Shown: piece by piece, positions 60,598 to 64,000 of the stretch
How positions within the stretch are numbered: the first letter of the stretch is position 1
How the letters are laid out: each line of letters opens with the position of its first letter
Assembly: GCA_018336035.1 (NCBI GenBank)
Contig: JAGXRD010000098.1
Coordinates: 8,001 to 72,000 of the forward strand
Reading direction: 5' to 3'
Source of the DNA: Alphaproteobacteria bacterium
Lineage (GTDB): Bacteria; Pseudomonadota; Alphaproteobacteria; Ferrovibrionales; Ferrovibrionaceae
DNA: 64,000 nt
Made by a program: the position numbers and the translations under genes
Notes under the pieces: generated by a model
Database searches by the model: none
Told to the model about the DNA's origin: nothing
What the model saw: only the letters and a program-made list of their open reading frames with translations

Positions 60598-61086
60598 ATG
60601 CAGCAAGTGAAACATATGATCCGCCAGCGCTGGATCCCGTCGCTGTTCGTGCTGGGCTTCCTGGTGGTGGTCGCGGTCAATGCCGTGCTGATCGTCACGG
60701 CCACAGGCACTTTCAGCGGTCTGGTGGTGGCGCATCCCTACAAGAAGGGCGCCGAATACAGCCGTCTGCATCAGGCGCTGCTCGAACAGAAGGAACTGGG
60801 CTGGCAGTATGGCCTGCAGGCCTTGCCGCAGGCCGATGGCCAGGTCCGGCTGATCATGCAGTGGAAAGATGGCGCCGCGCTGGCGCTGTCGGACCTTGTC
60901 GTGACATTGGAGGCGAGCCGGCCGGTCGAAAATATCGCGCCGCTGACAGTCGATCTGCAATCGCGTGGCGGCGGACGTTATGAAGCCCTGCTCGAACTGC
61001 CGCGTGACGGCCTGTGGGATCTGCGCATTGCCGCCAGCCAGGGTCAGCGCCGCTTCGTGGCTGCCGAACGTATCCGCGTGCAGTGA
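60598..61086 (+). CDS. ccoH: CcoH/FixH, cbb3 assembly protein
   Basis: This 162-residue bitopic protein has a single membrane segment (PSLFVLGFLVVVAVNAVLIVTA) and a periplasmic domain ending DLRIAASQGQRRFVAAERI. It assists maturation of the oxidase and interacts with CcoN. ATG 60598 has AAGGA 8 bases upstream and was preferred to ATG 60580. It overlaps ccoI by one base as TGATG. Confidence 0.9.
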   Translation: MQQVKHMIRQRWIPSLFVLGFLVVVAVNAVLIVTATGTFSGLVVAHPYKKGAEYSRLHQALLEQKELGWQYGLQALPQADGQVRLIMQWKDGAALALSDLVVTLEASRPVENIAPLTVDLQSRGGGRYEALLELPRDGLWDLRIAASQGQRRFVAAERIRVQ

Positions 61087-63458
61087 TGGCCATCCCGACC
61101 GCGCTCCCTCTGGCGTATGACGCAGCGACACAGAGACTGTGCGCGCATTGCGGCGAGCCGGCGCGGGGCGGCGAACGTTTCTGCTGCACCGGCTGTGCCG
61201 GTGCCTATGCGCTGATCACCGGCCTTGGCCTGGACCAGTATTACCGCCTGCGCGGCAAGGCCGCGCCAGTCGCGACCAGCGACGAGGGCGCGGTCGACTG
61301 GAGCGAATTCACCGAGACCCTGCCGGACGGACGCCATCGCCTCGCCGTCATGGTCGGCGATCTGCAATGCGCCGCCTGCCTGTGGCTGATCGAACATGCG
61401 CTGCGGGCGCAGCCGGCGGTGTCGCGGGTCCAGCTCTCCGGTGCCACGCGCCGGCTGACCGTCGAATGGTCGGGCGCCGTGACGGAGGCGGACAAGCTGG
61501 TCGCCACCGTCACGCGGCTCGGCTATCGCTGCCTGCCGGCCGGTGCGGATCTCGCGGCCGACAGCCTGGCGGAAGAACGCGGCCTGCTGCGCGCCATGGC
61601 GGTGGCGGGCTTCGCCGCCGCTAACATCATGCTCTTCTCCGTCTCGGTCTGGTCCGGCCATGTCAACGACATGGACCCGGCCACGCGCGACCTGTTCCAT
61701 GGCATTTCTGCGCTCATCGCCATTCCGGCCATCGCCTATGCCGGCCGACCCTTCTTCCGCTCCGCCGTCAATGCCCTGCGCCATAGCCGCAGCAACATGG
61801 ACGTACCGATTTCCATCGGCGTGACGCTCGCCGTGCTGGTCAGCATCGCCGAGATGGTGCAGTCGGGCCCGCATGCCTATTTCGATGCCGCCGTCACGCT
61901 ACTGTTTTTCCTGCTGGTCGGCCGGTATCTCGACCTGCGGGCGCGCGGCTTTGCCCGGCGCACGGCACAGCAGTTGCTGGCCTGGACCACGCGGCCAGTT
62001 GCCGTCAGAACAGCGGCCGGTCTGGTGCATCGGCCGGCGCATCGCGTCGCCGTCGGCGAATGCGTGCTGGTCGCCGCCGGTGAACGCATTGGCGTCGACG
62101 GCACGGTTCTCGAAGGCCAGTCCGCGGTTGATGCCAGCCTGCTGACCGGTGAAAGCCTGCCGCAGCCGGTCGCGGCCGGCAGCATGGTGCATGCCGGCGC
62201 CGTCAATATCGATGCCCCGCTCACCCTGCGCGTCACGGCAGTCGGTGATGCCACGCTGGTCGGCGAGATGACCCGCCTGATGGAGGCCGCCGAACAGGGC
62301 CGCAGCCGCTTTGTGCGTCTGGCCGAGAAAGTGTCGCGCTGGTACGCGCCCGTCGTGCATGTCACGGCGCTGGTGAGCTTCTTCGGCTGGGTCACGTTGG
62401 GTGGCGCCGACTGGCGTAGTGCCCTGCTGATCGCCGCCGCCGTGCTGATCATCACCTGCCCCTGCGCGCTGGCGCTGGCCGTGCCGGTGGTGCAGGTGGT
62501 GGCGAGCAGCCGGCTGATGCGCGCCGGCATTCTGATGAAATCCGCCACCGCGCTGGAACGCGCCGCCGTCATCGACACGGTGGTGTTCGACAAGACCGGC
62601 ACGCTGACTCTCGGCCGGCCGCGTCTGGTGCCGCCGACGGCAGAGGCCGCCGCAGCGCTGCCGCTCGCCGCCAGCCTTGCCGCGCGCAGCCGGCATCCGC
62701 TTTGCCGCGCGCTGGTCGCCAGCGCAGCGGAGCATGTTGCCCGCGACGGCGTGCGCGAGATCCCGGGACAGGGCCTGGTCTGCGAGACGCCCGACGGCGA
62801 GATCCGGCTTGGCAATGCGCACTTCATCGGCCTGCAGGCCCAAGATATGCAGGACTACAGTGTCCTGTGGCTGGCACGGCCAGGGCATGCCCCGGTCTGC
62901 TTCAGCTTTGCCGACGACCTCCGCAGCGATGCCGCGGCCGTGCTGGCCCGGTTGCGCGCCGGCGGCAAGCGGCTGCTGATCCTGTCGGGCGACCATGCTG
63001 GCGCGGTGCGACGCGTCGCCGATGTGCTGGGCGTTGCGGACTGGCAGGCCGGCATCGACCCGCGCGGTAAAGCTGCCGTGATCGCCGCCCTGAAGGCGGA
63101 AGGCCGCCATGTGCTGATGGTCGGCGACGGGCTCAACGACGCGGTGGCGCTGGCCTCTGCCGACGCGTCGCTCTCGCCGGCCTCGGGTCTGGAGATCGCG
63201 CAGAATGCCGCCGACGCGGTGTTCCAGGGTGAAACGCTGGGCGCCGTGCTCGACTTCCTCGCCGTAGCGAAGCAGAATCGTCGTCTTGCCATCCAGAATC
63301 TGGCCCTTGCGCTGGGCTACAATCTTATTGCGGTGCCGCTGGCCATTGCCGGTCTGGTGACGCCACTGATTGCCGCGATCGCGATGTCTAGCTCGTCACT
63401 GATCGTCGTTGCCAATGCTTTGCGTCTCGATCTCAGTAAAGAGGAGAACGCGATATGA
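61086..63458 (+). CDS. ccoI: CcoI, copper-exporting P-type ATPase for cbb3 assembly
   Basis: This 790-residue P1B ATPase has an N-terminal Cys cluster (LCAHCGEPARGGERFCCTGC) and a heavy-metal-associated domain with QCAACLWLIEH. The membrane CPC motif is in TCPCALALAVP. Phosphorylation site DKTGTLTLG, the hinge GDGLNDAVALASAD and the actuator TGES (LTGESLPQP) complete the set. It delivers copper to the oxidase. The ATG overlaps ccoH, and ccoS follows by a 4-base overlap. Confidence 0.95.
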   Translation: MAIPTALPLAYDAATQRLCAHCGEPARGGERFCCTGCAGAYALITGLGLDQYYRLRGKAAPVATSDEGAVDWSEFTETLPDGRHRLAVMVGDLQCAACLWLIEHALRAQPAVSRVQLSGATRRLTVEWSGAVTEADKLVATVTRLGYRCLPAGADLAADSLAEERGLLRAMAVAGFAAANIMLFSVSVWSGHVNDMDPATRDLFHGISALIAIPAIAYAGRPFFRSAVNALRHSRSNMDVPISIGVTLAVLVSIAEMVQSGPHAYFDAAVTLLFFLLVGRYLDLRARGFARRTAQQLLAWTTRPVAVRTAAGLVHRPAHRVAVGECVLVAAGERIGVDGTVLEGQSAVDASLLTGESLPQPVAAGSMVHAGAVNIDAPLTLRVTAVGDATLVGEMTRLMEAAEQGRSRFVRLAEKVSRWYAPVVHVTALVSFFGWVTLGGADWRSALLIAAAVLIITCPCALALAVPVVQVVASSRLMRAGILMKSATALERAAVIDTVVFDKTGTLTLGRPRLVPPTAEAAAALPLAASLAARSRHPLCRALVASAAEHVARDGVREIPGQGLVCETPDGEIRLGNAHFIGLQAQDMQDYSVLWLARPGHAPVCFSFADDLRSDAAAVLARLRAGGKRLLILSGDHAGAVRRVADVLGVADWQAGIDPRGKAAVIAALKAEGRHVLMVGDGLNDAVALASADASLSPASGLEIAQNAADAVFQGETLGAVLDFLAVAKQNRRLAIQNLALALGYNLIAVPLAIAGLVTPLIAAIAMSSSSLIVVANALRLDLSKEENAI

Positions 63459-63625
63459 CTGTGCTGCTTTTTCTGATTCCCGTTGCCCTGTTGTTAGGGG
63501 GACTGGGTATATGGTGTTTCGTCTGGGCAGTGAACAGTGCGCAGTTCGAAGACCTTGATACTGCGGCCCGACGCATCCTGTTCGACGATGCAGATGCCAA
63601 ATTGCGAGAAGGAACCGAACGATGA
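63455..63625 (+). CDS. ccoS: CcoS, cbb3 oxidase maturation protein
   Basis: This 56-residue protein has one membrane helix (VLLFLIPVALLLGGLGIWCFVWAV) and a conserved short tail with QFEDLDTAARRILFDD. This is typical CcoS, needed for cofactor insertion. It overlaps ccoI by ATGA and the next small gene by ATGA. Confidence 0.92.
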   Translation: MTVLLFLIPVALLLGGLGIWCFVWAVNSAQFEDLDTAARRILFDDADAKLREGTER

Positions 63626-63798
63626 AAAACGATCTGCTGGGCTACTGGGTGATTGTAGGGCTTTTGATCCTACTGGGTTGCGTCGGCATTCTGGTGTCCG
63701 CGAAGGCAACCGATACCGCCATGGAGGTTTTTGGGCTGGTGCTGGCCGCCTTTGCGGTATTCTTCAGCTACTTCGCGATCCACCGGACCCATCGCTGA
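63622..63798 (+). CDS. Small two-helix membrane protein after ccoS
   Basis: This 58-residue protein has two hydrophobic segments (YWVIVGLLILLGCVGILVS and VFGLVLAAFAVFFSYFAI) and a basic end HRTHR. It starts with ATG 63622, overlapping the ccoS stop. It is probably translated with the cco operon. No family was recognised; it may be an accessory subunit of the oxidase or its assembly factor. Confidence 0.75.
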   Translation: MKNDLLGYWVIVGLLILLGCVGILVSAKATDTAMEVFGLVLAAFAVFFSYFAIHRTHR

Positions 63799-63813
63799 GT
63801 CTTCAATGGAACT

Positions 63814-64000
63814 TTAAGCAGCGGCGTGCCGGGCCCCGGATGTGGCATGCAGATAGGCGTCGAAGGCGCTGCAGATCTGCCGCAGCAGCACGCGGCCTTG
63901 CGGCCGGACTGACAGCGTCCCGCCCTGGATATGCAGCAGGCCGGCATCGATAACCGGCTGCAGTGCGGCGAGTCCGCTGTGCAGCGGTTGCGAAGGCAAT
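63814..64000 (-). CDS. hemN: Oxygen-independent coproporphyrinogen III oxidase-like (HemN), C-terminal part
   Basis: This gene is cut by the window end; only the last 61 residues or so are visible. GLLHIQGGTLSVRPQGRVLLRQICSAFDAYL matches the HemN C-terminal segment, where GRxLxRxxxxxFDxYL is conserved. HemN is a radical SAM enzyme of anaerobic heme synthesis and is often next to cco genes. It runs convergent to the cco operon, with only 15 bases between their ends. Confidence 0.8.
   Translation of the reverse strand, partial: LPSQPLHSGLAALQPVIDAGLLHIQGGTLSVRPQGRVLLRQICSAFDAYLHATSGARHAAA

Noticed and set aside
58342-61131. A 929-codon open frame on the minus strand
   Set aside because: It lies wholly antisense to ccoP, ccoG and ccoH, which have clear heme and iron-sulfur motifs. 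It has no domain and its composition (His, Arg, Gln rich) is that of a high-GC shadow frame.
1-64000. CRISPR arrays, rRNA genes and insertion sequences
   Set aside because: I looked for regular repeat-spacer patterns, rRNA-like sequence and transposase frames and found none.

Overview
The window looks like an alphaproteobacterial chromosome segment, high in GC, interrupted by one large integrated conjugative element. The call to Alphaproteobacteria rests on gene content and order: a complete cbb3 oxidase locus with FNR/FixK-type boxes, ending in a divergent hemN-like gene, plus spermidine/putrescine-type and dipeptide-type ABC operons and a tRNA-fMet-like sequence. No rRNA gene is present, so genus is not assigned.

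Left chromosomal arm (1-5001): a Pot-type ABC importer (two permeases and an ATPase), a class III aminotransferase, a class II aldolase and a RidA-family protein run in one direction and look like an amine or amino-acid uptake and catabolism operon.

Integrated element (about 5079-40692): it starts at the 3' end of a degenerate tRNA-fMet-like sequence (5002-5078), and a 12-bp direct repeat CTCCCGCAACCA marks both ends (5067-5078 and 40681-40692). Its left end carries a RepC-like winged-helix protein, two unknown genes, a large serine recombinase, and a recognisable IncP/RP4-type oriT (9596-9675) beside a helically phased array of TTCTC motifs. Next comes a cargo block (10012-18253): a GT2 glycosyltransferase, a lipid-A-biosynthesis N-terminal (LABN) protein, an ArnT-like transferase, a PAP2 phosphatase and an LTA-synthase-like enzyme, divergent from a two-component system and a cation-efflux-like protein. 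This looks like an envelope-lipid or lipid A decoration island. The rest (18419-40566) is one nearly continuous minus-strand transfer operon: TraK, TraL, TraM, VirB2-VirB10, an unusual six-repeat cysteine-rich exported protein, VirB11, VirD4/TraG, an ArdC-toprim fusion, a stand-alone DnaA domain IV protein, a DUF1173 protein, TraJ and the TraI relaxase. One exported-protein gene lies antisense inside it (34376-34870).

Right chromosomal arm (40693-64000): a LacI-type regulator with two AAACGTTT operators sits between a minus-strand group (altronate-dehydratase family, fumarylacetoacetate-hydrolase family, amidase) and a plus-strand operon (dipeptide-type ABC importer, FucU-like mutarotase, aldo/keto reductase, fuconolactonase-like hydrolase). 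Together these fit non-phosphorylating catabolism of an L-fucose/D-arabinose-like sugar. A TauE/SafE protein, a DUF2189 protein and ccoNOQP-GHIS follow, controlled by two clear FNR-type boxes, and the window ends inside a hemN-like gene.

Limits: everything was read by eye. Family names come from motifs and gene order. Comparisons with RP4 oriT, RP4 TraI and alphaproteobacterial tRNA-fMet are from memory and were not aligned by software.
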